Shown piece after piece: positions 1 to 7,628 of a stretch of 7,628 nucleotides of DNA. A program made the translations under genes and the position numbers. Within the stretch, counting starts at the first letter, position 1. Each line of letters opens with the position of its first letter. The notes under the pieces are model-generated. The model was not told the origin of the DNA, did not search any database, and saw only the letters and a program-made list of their open reading frames with translations. The stretch is from Streptosporangiaceae bacterium (GTDB lineage: Bacteria; Actinomycetota; Actinomycetes; Streptosporangiales; Streptosporangiaceae), in NCBI GenBank assembly GCA_030038715.1, contig JASHSO010000505.1, forward strand, positions 1-7,628, read 5' to 3'.

Positions 1-8
1 AGATTCAG

Positions 9-238
9 GGAAAAAGCTTGCGCTGCGGGTCTCGCGCGCAGTAGAAAATCATTCACTACGCGGGCCGCAGGCGACTTGGGGGAAACCTCGAGTGGATGCG
101 GGAGCACCGGGCAACCGATGGTCAAGCAAGTCGCGGCCTAAGTGGTAGGCGAAGCTGAATGTGTGTAGCCGAGCGATCGGCAGCAGGCATGATGCGGAGC
201 AAGTGAGGCCCCTGCATCTCATACATGGAGGGGCCTCA
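9..238. repeat. Diverged long repeat, copy 1
   Basis: Seen by eye: short anchors in this stretch recur in the same order about 383 bp downstream. GCAGTAGAAA at 38 recurs at 421. CGACTT at 72 corresponds to CGACCT at 454. CGGGCAACCG at 108 corresponds to CGGGAAACCG at 491. The hairpins at 168 and 205 recur at 553 and 589. Offsets stay between 382 and 385, so one ancestral duplication with small indels explains them better than independent chance matches. The middle is poorly conserved and the 3' 70 bp is well conserved. The copy may extend left of the window. Confidence 0.5.
168..237. repeat. Two-hairpin module, copy 1 (GNRA loop plus long stem)
   Basis: The first hairpin is GCCGA (168-172) and TCGGC (177-181) closed by a GCGA tetraloop. 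After 23 nt comes a long hairpin with arms 205-217 and 225-237 and loop CTCATAC. Twelve of its 13 pairs form; position 214 opposite 228 is a G/G mismatch. The long stem has no T-run after it, so a classical intrinsic terminator is not proven. It could be an actinobacterial T-less terminator, a dispersed palindromic repeat, or part of a structured RNA. The strand of action is unknown because the long arm is palindromic. Confidence 0.7.
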
Positions 239-390
239 CGCCATGTTGTGGCTGGTCTAGCCCTGTCCGCGATCGGCGTCGTTGCCGCCAATAGGCTTGA
301 ACTGGCCGGTTGCGCCCCTCTTAATGTGGTTCGCGACGGGTCGCGCCGTGCGCGCGATCCGCAATGGCCAAAGAATCATGAAACGCTTTG

Positions 391-622
391 CGGAAACCCC
401 TTGCGCGGGTCACGCAGATAGCAGTAGAAATTCTTGCACGGTCAAGAAGGATACGACCTCAGGAGCAATCCTGGAGCACGGCAAACAACTCGGGAAACCG
501 TTATTTGCTGTGGTGTCCGGCTTGGCAGTGATAGTTGTGCAGCGGACGGGCGGCCGAGCAATCGGCGGGTCGGCCATGTGCGACTGGCGAGGCCCCTCCA
601 TCTCATACATGGAGGGGCCTCA
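391..622. repeat. Diverged long repeat, copy 2
   Basis: This is the partner of the copy at about 9-238. It opens with GGAAA, then CTTGCGC, GGGTC and GCAGTAGAAA in the same order as copy 1, and ends with the well-conserved two-hairpin module. It lies about 100 bp upstream of the DUF2332 gene. A precise identity figure would need a computed alignment. Confidence 0.5.
553..621. repeat. Two-hairpin module, copy 2 (GNRA loop plus long stem)
   Basis: This has the same architecture as the module at 168-237. The stem GCCGA/TCGGC (553-557, 562-566) is closed by GCAA instead of GCGA, so the one loop change keeps the GNRA tetraloop class. After 22 nt the long hairpin has perfect 13-bp arms (589-601, 609-621) and the identical loop CTCATAC (602-608). 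The 33-nt long hairpin differs from copy 1 at only one base, which here restores the pair that is broken in copy 1. Confidence 0.75.
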
Positions 623-641
623 GCTCATTCTGCCGCATCTG

Positions 642-656
642 CCGGGCAACGCCCGG
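642..656. other. Short GC hairpin in the DUF2332 leader
   Basis: Arms CCGGGC and GCCCGG enclose the loop AAC. A second small hairpin follows at 681-694 (GCGGG, loop AAGG, CCCGC). Both lie between the long repeat hairpin and the ribosome binding site of the DUF2332 gene. In DNA this GC-rich, 5-6 bp hairpins are common by chance, so function is only possible. Confidence 0.25.
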
Positions 657-713
657 ACCGACACGCGTCGGGCGCTTGGCGCGGGAAGGCCCGCCCTGCG
701 ATAGTGCCGCCGT

Positions 714-718
714 GGGAG
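714..718 (+). promoter_or_regulatory. Ribosome binding site of the DUF2332 gene
   Basis: GGGAG with an 8-nt spacer precedes the GTG at 727. It decides the start, because the open frame continues upstream through the hairpin repeat to 535. Confidence 0.6.
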
Positions 719-726
719 ATACGGAC

Positions 727-1788
727 GTGAGCGGAACTTCGCAGCAGCGGACTGCGCAGTTGCTGAGCCGGCAGGCTGTCGCCTGTCGCGAACTCGGCAG
801 CCCGCTCTACGGTGACCTGCTGGCACACGCCGCAGCCGACCTGCTTGCAGGAGGGCCGACCGCCGACGTCCTCGCTGGTCATCTTGATTACCGGCCGGGC
901 AGTGCGCTCGCCCTCCGGCTCCTTGGCGGGGCCCACGCGCTGGCGCTGTCGGGCATGGCCCCCGAACTTGCCGCCTGGTACCCGTCGACCGGCGGCACCG
1001 TGGATCCCGAACCCGCCAGCCCGCAAGCCTGGGCCGCACTCCGGCAGACCCTGGCCGACCACGGCGAAGCCGTGCGGTCCTGGCTGGATCGTCCGCCTCA
1101 GACGAACGAGGTGGGCAGGGCAGCGGCCTTGCTCGGCGGTCTGATGCATATCGCCGCGGAGGCTGACCTACCGATCCGGCTGGTCGAGATCGGCGCCAGT
1201 GCTGGCCTGAACCTGCGAGCAGACAGGTTCCAGGTACCCGGCGACGCCGGCCGGTACGGGGACCCTGGTTCGCCAGTAGTGCTCACCAGCGGCTGGCAGG
1301 GCGATCCGCCGCCGTCGGTGAGCATCGAAGTCGTCGAGCGGACCGGTGGCGATGTCGCGCCGATCGACCCGCTGTCCGGCCATGGCAGGCTCACGCTCAC
1401 TGCCTACGTCTGGCCGGACCAGACTGACAGGCTTGCCCGGTTGCGCGGCGCCCTAGCCATTGCCGCCCGGGTTCCTGCCGACCTCCGGGCCGAGTCGGCC
1501 TCGGCCACCCTGGCTCGTACGGAGCTTGAGCCGGGCACATGGACGGTGGTCTGGCACTCGATAGTCCGGCAGTACCTCGATGAGCAGCAGCGCGCAGAAC
1601 TCGCCGAAGGAGTAGCTGCCCTCGGCGAGGCCGCGACCGACTCGGCGCGTTTTGCCTATATCTACCTCGAGCAGTCCAGGGCCGGTGGATGTCTGGTGCC
1701 GCTGACGACATGGCCGGTAGGCCACCGCCGGGTGCTCGGGTCCGCGCCGGCCCATGGCCTGCCCGTCCACTGGCGCCCCCAGAACTGA
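727..1788 (+). CDS. DUF2332 family protein
   Basis: The product is 353 aa from GTG 727, chosen for the GGGAG site 8 nt upstream and because family members are usually about this long. I recognise the DUF2332 family from three features in order: EIGASAGLNL at residues 154-163 followed by a DR pair, the stretch APIDP then WPDQ at 229-232, and WHSIVRQYL at 276-284, with a C-terminus ending PVHW. The family is common in actinobacteria and has no established function. The EIGASAGLNL stretch resembles motif I (the glycine-rich SAM loop) of class I methyltransferases, so a methyltransferase-like fold is an inference. No signal peptide or membrane segment is visible, so it is probably cytosolic. Its end faces the next gene with a gap of only 17 bp, leaving little room for a terminator. 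Confidence 0.88.
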   Translation: MSGTSQQRTAQLLSRQAVACRELGSPLYGDLLAHAAADLLAGGPTADVLAGHLDYRPGSALALRLLGGAHALALSGMAPELAAWYPSTGGTVDPEPASPQAWAALRQTLADHGEAVRSWLDRPPQTNEVGRAAALLGGLMHIAAEADLPIRLVEIGASAGLNLRADRFQVPGDAGRYGDPGSPVVLTSGWQGDPPPSVSIEVVERTGGDVAPIDPLSGHGRLTLTAYVWPDQTDRLARLRGALAIAARVPADLRAESASATLARTELEPGTWTVVWHSIVRQYLDEQQRAELAEGVAALGEAATDSARFAYIYLEQSRAGGCLVPLTTWPVGHRRVLGSAPAHGLPVHWRPQN

Positions 1789-1805
1789 GGCCAGAGCGCG
1801 CCGAT

Positions 1806-2291
1806 CTAGCCGCCGACTCTGGCATGCAGCTTGTGGAAGGCGATCAGCTCTCTCTTGCACCGGTCGCACCACTGGTGAGAGGCCTTGGCAGACCGCCACG
1901 CCGTGCCGAAGGTCTTAAAGTGCTTCTGCTGGTGGTGATCGGTACAGACCACGAGGAACTGCATTGCCGCGCCATCATGATCCTCGATCACCGGCGGAGC
2001 GCTGGCGGGCCGGTCGGGAGCGCCCAGGTCCAGGACGACGATCCGGCTGCCGATGTCCCTGCGGCGGTGTTCCTTGGCCAGATAGTGCCGGGCGGACGGC
2101 CAGCTGGCGGGCCGTGGCGGCGGGGGTCGCTCGGGAATGACCTCGGCCGGGGCGGATAGCAAATCGGATCTTGCCGTGGCCCGGCGTCCCCTGCCGCCCA
2201 GGTTCGCCGTGCCTTGCGCGACGACTCTGTGTGCGTCGTCGCTGCGCTGCGTCTTGGCGGTTGCTCTCCGTGCTTCGCTGTATCCGGCCAC
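1806..2291 (-). CDS. Unrecognised small protein with Cys/His-rich C-terminus
   Basis: The product is 161 aa from GTG 2291. I do not recognise the family. The N-terminal half (to about residue 70) is rich in Arg, Ala and Pro and probably disordered. A middle part (about 71-115) carries IVVLDLG. The last 50 residues look like a compact domain: C116-T-D-H-H-x3-H124, then FGTAWRSAK, then W-C142-D-R-C145, then H153. Cys116, His119/120/124 and the CxxC could bind one zinc ion; this is inference from spacing. Third codon positions are strongly G/C in the C-terminal half and weaker at the N-terminus, so the domain is surer than the start. It is convergent with the DUF2332 gene and divergent from the HAD gene, so it is probably transcribed alone. 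No DNA-binding or catalytic family can be assigned. Confidence 0.62.
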   Translation of the reverse strand: MAGYSEARRATAKTQRSDDAHRVVAQGTANLGGRGRRATARSDLLSAPAEVIPERPPPPRPASWPSARHYLAKEHRRRDIGSRIVVLDLGAPDRPASAPPVIEDHDGAAMQFLVVCTDHHQQKHFKTFGTAWRSAKASHQWCDRCKRELIAFHKLHARVGG

Positions 2292-2299
2292 GGTACCCC

Positions 2300-2304
2300 C
2301 CTCC
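2300..2304 (-). promoter_or_regulatory. Ribosome binding site deciding the start at 2291
   Basis: On the minus strand GGAGG lies 8 nt before GTG 2291, an ideal Shine-Dalgarno arrangement. The longer start (GTG 2306) would place this site inside the coding region and has only weak GGGA-type signals upstream, so the shorter form is preferred. Confidence 0.6.
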
Positions 2305-2307
2305 ACG

Positions 2308-2324
2308 CCCGTTAGGTCCCGTTA
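2308..2324. promoter_or_regulatory. Direct repeat CCCGTTA x2, possible operator
   Basis: CCCGTTA occurs at 2308-2314 and again at 2318-2324, a 10-bp period that puts both copies on one face of the helix. They lie 17-33 bp upstream of GTG 2291, where a repressor or the RNA polymerase -10 region of the minus-strand gene would be expected. The minus-strand reading TTTAAC is the nearest thing to a -10 box, with no good -35. Binding of any protein is inference. Confidence 0.3.
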
Positions 2325-2334
2325 AAGGCCTTCC

Positions 2335-2351
2335 CCGGACTCCCGGTCCGG
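2335..2351. other. Perfect 6-bp inverted repeat in the divergent region
   Basis: CCGGAC (2335-2340) and GTCCGG (2346-2351) enclose TCCCG. It sits midway between the two divergent starts (2291 and 2452). It could be a dimeric operator or a chance GC palindrome. I could not find a convincing sigma-70-like promoter for either gene in 2292-2451. Confidence 0.3.
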
Positions 2352-2439
2352 ACACGGCCAGGCCAACCACAATTCACCTCCGGTTAGCCGACCGTCACAT
2401 CCGAGCAGCCCCGAGCGCTGACTCGTGGCGGTGCTGCGC

Positions 2440-2444
2440 AAGGA
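2440..2444 (+). promoter_or_regulatory. Ribosome binding site of the HAD gene
   Basis: AAGGA with a 7-nt spacer precedes GTG 2452. Upstream in-frame GTG codons at 2425 and 2431 have no comparable site, so 2452 is taken as the start. Confidence 0.6.
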
Positions 2445-2451
2445 TGATCGC

Positions 2452-3174
2452 GTGACTGGGCTGACCGACGGCATCGCCGCCGTGGTGTTTGACTTCTATG
2501 GCACGCTGACGCCGATCAGCCCGAACGAGGCGTGGGCCAGCAACGCCGCGCAGCTCGCTGCGATCTTCGGCGTGTCCGCCAGCGCGCTGGCGGCCGAGTT
2601 CGAGGCAACCTTCCCGGCGCGGATCACCGGTGCGATGGGCGGGGTGTGGCAGACGATGCAGGCGCTGGCGGCCAGGCTCGGCGTGCAGCTCAGCGACGAC
2701 GAGCTGGAGGCGGCTAGCGCGCTGCGGCGGCAGGTGCAGGAGTCTATGTTCGAGCTGCGGCCCGAGGCGCTTCCCGTGATCGGTGCGCTGCGCGAGCGCG
2801 GGCTCAAGATCGGCCTGCTGTCGGACTGCACCGCCGAACTTCCGGATGCGTGGTCACGGCTTCCGTTGTCAGCGGTGGTGGACGTCCCCGTTTTCTCCTG
2901 CGAAGAGGGAACGGGGAAGCCCGACCCGAGGCTCTTCCGCACGGTCGCAGCGGGCCTGCGGACAGAGCCGGCGCGTTGCCTCTATGTCGGAGACGGGGGT
3001 GGGCGCGAGCTGACCGGGGCGAGCGCGGTCGGTATGCGCGCGGTGCTGCTGGCCGGTTCCGATTGGCACCTGCACCGGACTCGCGACCGGGAGGACGGCT
3101 GGACCGGCCCACGGATCGGCTCGCTGACGGACCTGCTGCCGATGCGGCCGGCGGATGCGGTGCAGCCGGGATGA
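2452..3174 (+). CDS. HAD-superfamily hydrolase
   Basis: The product is 240 aa, a normal length for a HAD hydrolase with an alpha-helical cap. Motif I is FDFYGTLT with nucleophile Asp14. Motif II is the Ser124 region (LLSDC). Motif III is Lys156 in GTGKPDPRLF. Motif IV is GDGGGRE with Asp181 and Glu186. The cap lies between motifs I and II (about residues 25-105). Position +2 after the nucleophile is Tyr16 rather than the Asp typical of phosphatases; Tyr there is seen in haloacid-dehalogenase-type members. The substrate is therefore open: a phosphatase, dehalogenase-like or other hydrolase. It is probably soluble and cytoplasmic. Its TGA overlaps the ATG of the FAD oxidoreductase, implying one transcript and coupled translation. 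Confidence 0.9.
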   Translation: MTGLTDGIAAVVFDFYGTLTPISPNEAWASNAAQLAAIFGVSASALAAEFEATFPARITGAMGGVWQTMQALAARLGVQLSDDELEAASALRRQVQESMFELRPEALPVIGALRERGLKIGLLSDCTAELPDAWSRLPLSAVVDVPVFSCEEGTGKPDPRLFRTVAAGLRTEPARCLYVGDGGGRELTGASAVGMRAVLLAGSDWHLHRTRDREDGWTGPRIGSLTDLLPMRPADAVQPG

Positions 3175-4610
3175 CGGCTCCGGATGTGGTCGTGGTGGGC
3201 TCTGGACCCAACGGGCTGGCCGCTGGGCTGACGCTGGCTCGTGCGGGACTGACAGTCCACGTGCTCGAAGGCAACACGGCGCCCGGCGGCGGCTGCCGTA
3301 CCGACGAGCTGACGCTGCCGGGATTCCGGCACGACGTCTGCTCCGCGGTGCATCCGCTGGCCGCTGCTGCGCCGTTCTTCCGTGGTATCGCCCTGGACAG
3401 ACACGGCGTCAGGCTGCTGAAGCCGGACATAGCCTTCGCCCACCCGCTCGACGGTGGCCGTGCCGGGGCAGTATTCGGCACCGCGCAGGACACTGCGGCT
3501 GAGCTGGGGCCCGACCGCCGCGCCTATGCGCGGCTGATCGGGCCGCTGGTGCACAATGCCGAACCCATTGTGTCGGCTGTGCTGGCTCCGCTGCGCCGCG
3601 TGCCCGCCTCGCCGTTCAGTGTCACCCGGTTCGCGCTGAACGGGCTGCTGCCCGTCTCGCGGCTGGCGCGCCGATTCCACACGCCCGAGGCTCGGGCGCT
3701 GCTCGCGGGGGCGGCCGCGCACTCGTTCCTGGGCCTGGACACCCCAGGAACCGGCGGCTACGGCCTGCTGATGACCATGCTGGCGCACTCGACCGGCTGG
3801 CCCGTCGTGCAGGGCGGGAGCGTCGGCCTCACTGACGCGCTGGTCGCCGAGATCGTCTCTCGCGGCGGTGAGGTGGGCACAGACCAGTGGGTCACCAGCC
3901 TGAAGGAGTTGCCTGCAGCCAAAGCGACGCTGCTTGACATAACGCCGCCCCAGCTCATCGAACTGGCTGACGGCGCGCTGCCTGACGGTTACTGCCGCGC
4001 GCTGTCGCGATTCAGGTTCGGTCCTGCGGTCTGCAAGGTCGACTGGGCGCTGTCCGGGCCCGTGCCATGGACAGCTGCCGCCTGCCGTGCCGCGGGAACC
4101 ATTCACCTTGGCGGCACGCTCGAGGAAGTCTCGCGGGCCTGCGCAGAGGTAGCGGCTGGCCATCATCCGGACCGCCCGTTCTGCATCGTGGCGCAGCCCG
4201 GTGTGGTGGACCTAACCCGAGCCCCGGCCGGCCAGCAGGCGCTGTGGGGATACTGCCACGTGCCTGCCGGCTCCGACGTGGACATGACTAGCCGCATCGA
4301 GGCGCAGATCGAGCGCTTCGCTCCCGGCTTCGGTGATCTCGTTCTCGCCAGGTCGACAAGGACAGCGGCGGACATGCAGCGCTACAACCCGAACTACATC
4401 GGTGGCGACATCAGCGGCGGTATGGGGACGCTGTGGCAGACCCTCATGCGCCCGGTCCCGCGCTGGAACACCTACCGGACGCCGCTGGCCGGGGTGTACC
4501 TGTGCTCAGCTTCGACGCCGCCCGGCGGCGGCGTACACGGCATGTGCGGCCTGTGGGCCGCCAGGACTGCCCTCGCCGACCTGGGCATGGCGTCGGGCCA
4601 GCGGCAGTAG
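3171..4610 (+). CDS. FAD-dependent oxidoreductase, PYROXD2/phytoene-desaturase-like
   Basis: The product is 479 aa. It starts at ATG 3171, overlapping the preceding stop as ATGA. The N-terminus is a dinucleotide-binding Rossmann fold: GSGPNG at residues 10-15, acidic Glu33 at the end of the second strand, then PGGGCR. Family features of the COG1233/PYROXD2 group follow: CSAVHPLAAAAPFF, LLDITPPQL, KVDWALSGPVPW, HLGGTLEE, WGYCHVPAGS, NYIGGDISGG, and the C-terminal FAD-contact region STPPGGGVHGMCG. Relatives include carotenoid desaturases and isomerases, but no carotenoid genes are adjacent, so a CrtI role is not supported; the substrate is unknown. No membrane segment is obvious. It is the last gene of the pair and faces metH across 112 bp. 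Confidence 0.9.
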   Translation: MTAPDVVVVGSGPNGLAAGLTLARAGLTVHVLEGNTAPGGGCRTDELTLPGFRHDVCSAVHPLAAAAPFFRGIALDRHGVRLLKPDIAFAHPLDGGRAGAVFGTAQDTAAELGPDRRAYARLIGPLVHNAEPIVSAVLAPLRRVPASPFSVTRFALNGLLPVSRLARRFHTPEARALLAGAAAHSFLGLDTPGTGGYGLLMTMLAHSTGWPVVQGGSVGLTDALVAEIVSRGGEVGTDQWVTSLKELPAAKATLLDITPPQLIELADGALPDGYCRALSRFRFGPAVCKVDWALSGPVPWTAAACRAAGTIHLGGTLEEVSRACAEVAAGHHPDRPFCIVAQPGVVDLTRAPAGQQALWGYCHVPAGSDVDMTSRIEAQIERFAPGFGDLVLARSTRTAADMQRYNPNYIGGDISGGMGTLWQTLMRPVPRWNTYRTPLAGVYLCSASTPPGGGVHGMCGLWAARTALADLGMASGQRQ

Positions 4611-4612
4611 CG

Positions 4613-4651
4613 CCAGGCCGCCAAGGCGGTTAGGCCAGCGCGGCGGCCTGG
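4613..4651. terminator. GC-rich hairpin between convergent genes
   Basis: The 10-bp arms CCAGGCCGCC (4613-4622) and GGCGGCCTGG (4642-4651) enclose 19 nt. A competing inner hairpin (CCGCC, AA, GGCGG at 4618-4629) is possible. It begins two bases after the oxidoreductase stop and lies 72 bp beyond the metH stop. It has no T-run on either strand, as is common for actinobacterial terminators, and could serve both directions. Confidence 0.45.
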
Positions 4652-4717
4652 GGGTGCAGCCCGGGGTTGGCGGCCAGCCAGTGCTCGGCCTGGCCCAGGG
4701 CGCTCCCTTGCGCGCCG
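4652..4717 (-). repeat. Decayed tandem duplicate of the metH 3' end
   Basis: This stretch repeats 4745-4811 inside metH at an offset of 93-94 bp. The core 4665-4689 matches 4758-4782 at 24 of 25 bases. CTTGCGCGCCG at 4707-4717 matches 4801-4811 exactly, and GGGT-GCAGCCC on the other side matches with one gap. Read in the metH frame past its TAG, it encodes [13 protein letters not shown] before a TAA (4630-4632), against [13 protein letters not shown] in MetH itself. The metH copy fits the family better, so this one is the spare. Confidence 0.75.
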
Positions 4718-4722
4718 ACCGG

Positions 4723-7628
<2,906 letters not shown>

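Larger units (their letters stand above)
1..726. other. Gene-free left region with repeated structured DNA
   Basis: I see no convincing protein gene here. The open frames present overlap each other on both strands, match no family I know, lack good ribosome binding sites, and owe their only shared peptide to the repeated hairpin. The region instead holds two diverged colinear repeat copies (about 9-238 and 391-622), each ending in a two-hairpin module, and a spacer of about 150 bp (239-390) in which I see nothing. The final 100 bp (623-726) is the leader of the DUF2332 gene. No tRNA, CRISPR array or transposase remnant was recognised. Confidence 0.6.

Noticed and set aside
205..237. Classical rho-independent terminator at the long hairpins
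   Set aside because: Neither this hairpin nor the one at 589-621 is followed by a T-run on either strand, and no upstream gene in the window would need it. Kept as a repeat rather than a terminator.
49..291. Minus-strand 80-codon open frame
   Set aside because: It runs through the hairpin repeat, matches no known family, and has no visible start signal; a GC-rich chance frame is more likely.
1..390. Fragment of a group II intron
   Set aside because: The GNRA hairpin and wording around 140-180 vaguely recall intron domain I, but no domain V hairpin or maturase is present on either strand.
161..704. Overlapping plus-strand open frames (161-421, 282-704, 434-730) as genes
   Set aside because: They overlap in different frames, have no good ribosome binding site or known family, and share a short peptide (PLHLIHGGAS, in the 161-421 and 434-730 frames) only because both cross the repeated hairpin.
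676..705. Sigma-70-like promoter (TTGGCG, GATAGT) before the DUF2332 gene
   Set aside because: The -10 candidate does not fit TANNNT and the spacing is 18 bp; too weak to report in GC-rich sequence.
535..726. Longer DUF2332 protein starting at GTG 535
   Set aside because: The extra 64 residues are translated from the hairpin repeat and its surroundings, and a good GGGAG site marks GTG 727.
2850..3170. N-terminal extension of the FAD oxidoreductase upstream of 3171
   Set aside because: This frame lies inside the HAD gene. The GSGPNG motif needs to sit near the N-terminus, as it does from ATG 3171.

Overview
The window is high-GC DNA with strong G/C preference at third codon positions. It carries gene families typical of actinomycetes: a DUF2332 protein, and a HAD hydrolase paired with a PYROXD2-like FAD oxidoreductase. 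This points to a high-GC actinobacterium, probably chromosomal. The evidence is not strong enough to name a genus.

Layout. Positions 1-726 hold no convincing gene. They contain two colinear, diverged copies of a repeat with a spacing of about 383 bp. Each copy ends in the same two-hairpin module: a short stem with a GNRA tetraloop, then about 22 nt, then a long 13-bp stem with an identical 7-nt loop. A DUF2332 protein follows on the plus strand (727-1788). It converges on a small unrecognised minus-strand protein with a Cys/His-rich C-terminus (1806-2291). A divergent control region (about 2292-2451) separates that gene from a plus-strand pair: a HAD-family hydrolase (2452-3174) and a PYROXD2/phytoene-desaturase-like FAD oxidoreductase (3171-4610), joined by an ATGA stop/start overlap. 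A 112-bp convergent gap (4611-4722) holds a GC-rich hairpin and a decayed duplicate of the end of metH. The rest is the 3' three-quarters of metH (cobalamin-dependent methionine synthase) on the minus strand. Its 5' end lies beyond the right edge.

How the genes fit together. MetH makes methionine from homocysteine and 5-methyltetrahydrofolate and is functionally separate from the plus-strand genes. The HAD hydrolase and the oxidoreductase are almost certainly co-transcribed and translationally coupled, but their substrates cannot be read from sequence. The DUF2332 gene and the small Cys/His protein have no known role. The least ordinary parts of the window are the repeated, possibly RNA-structured region at the left end and the in-frame tandem duplicate of the metH 3' end.
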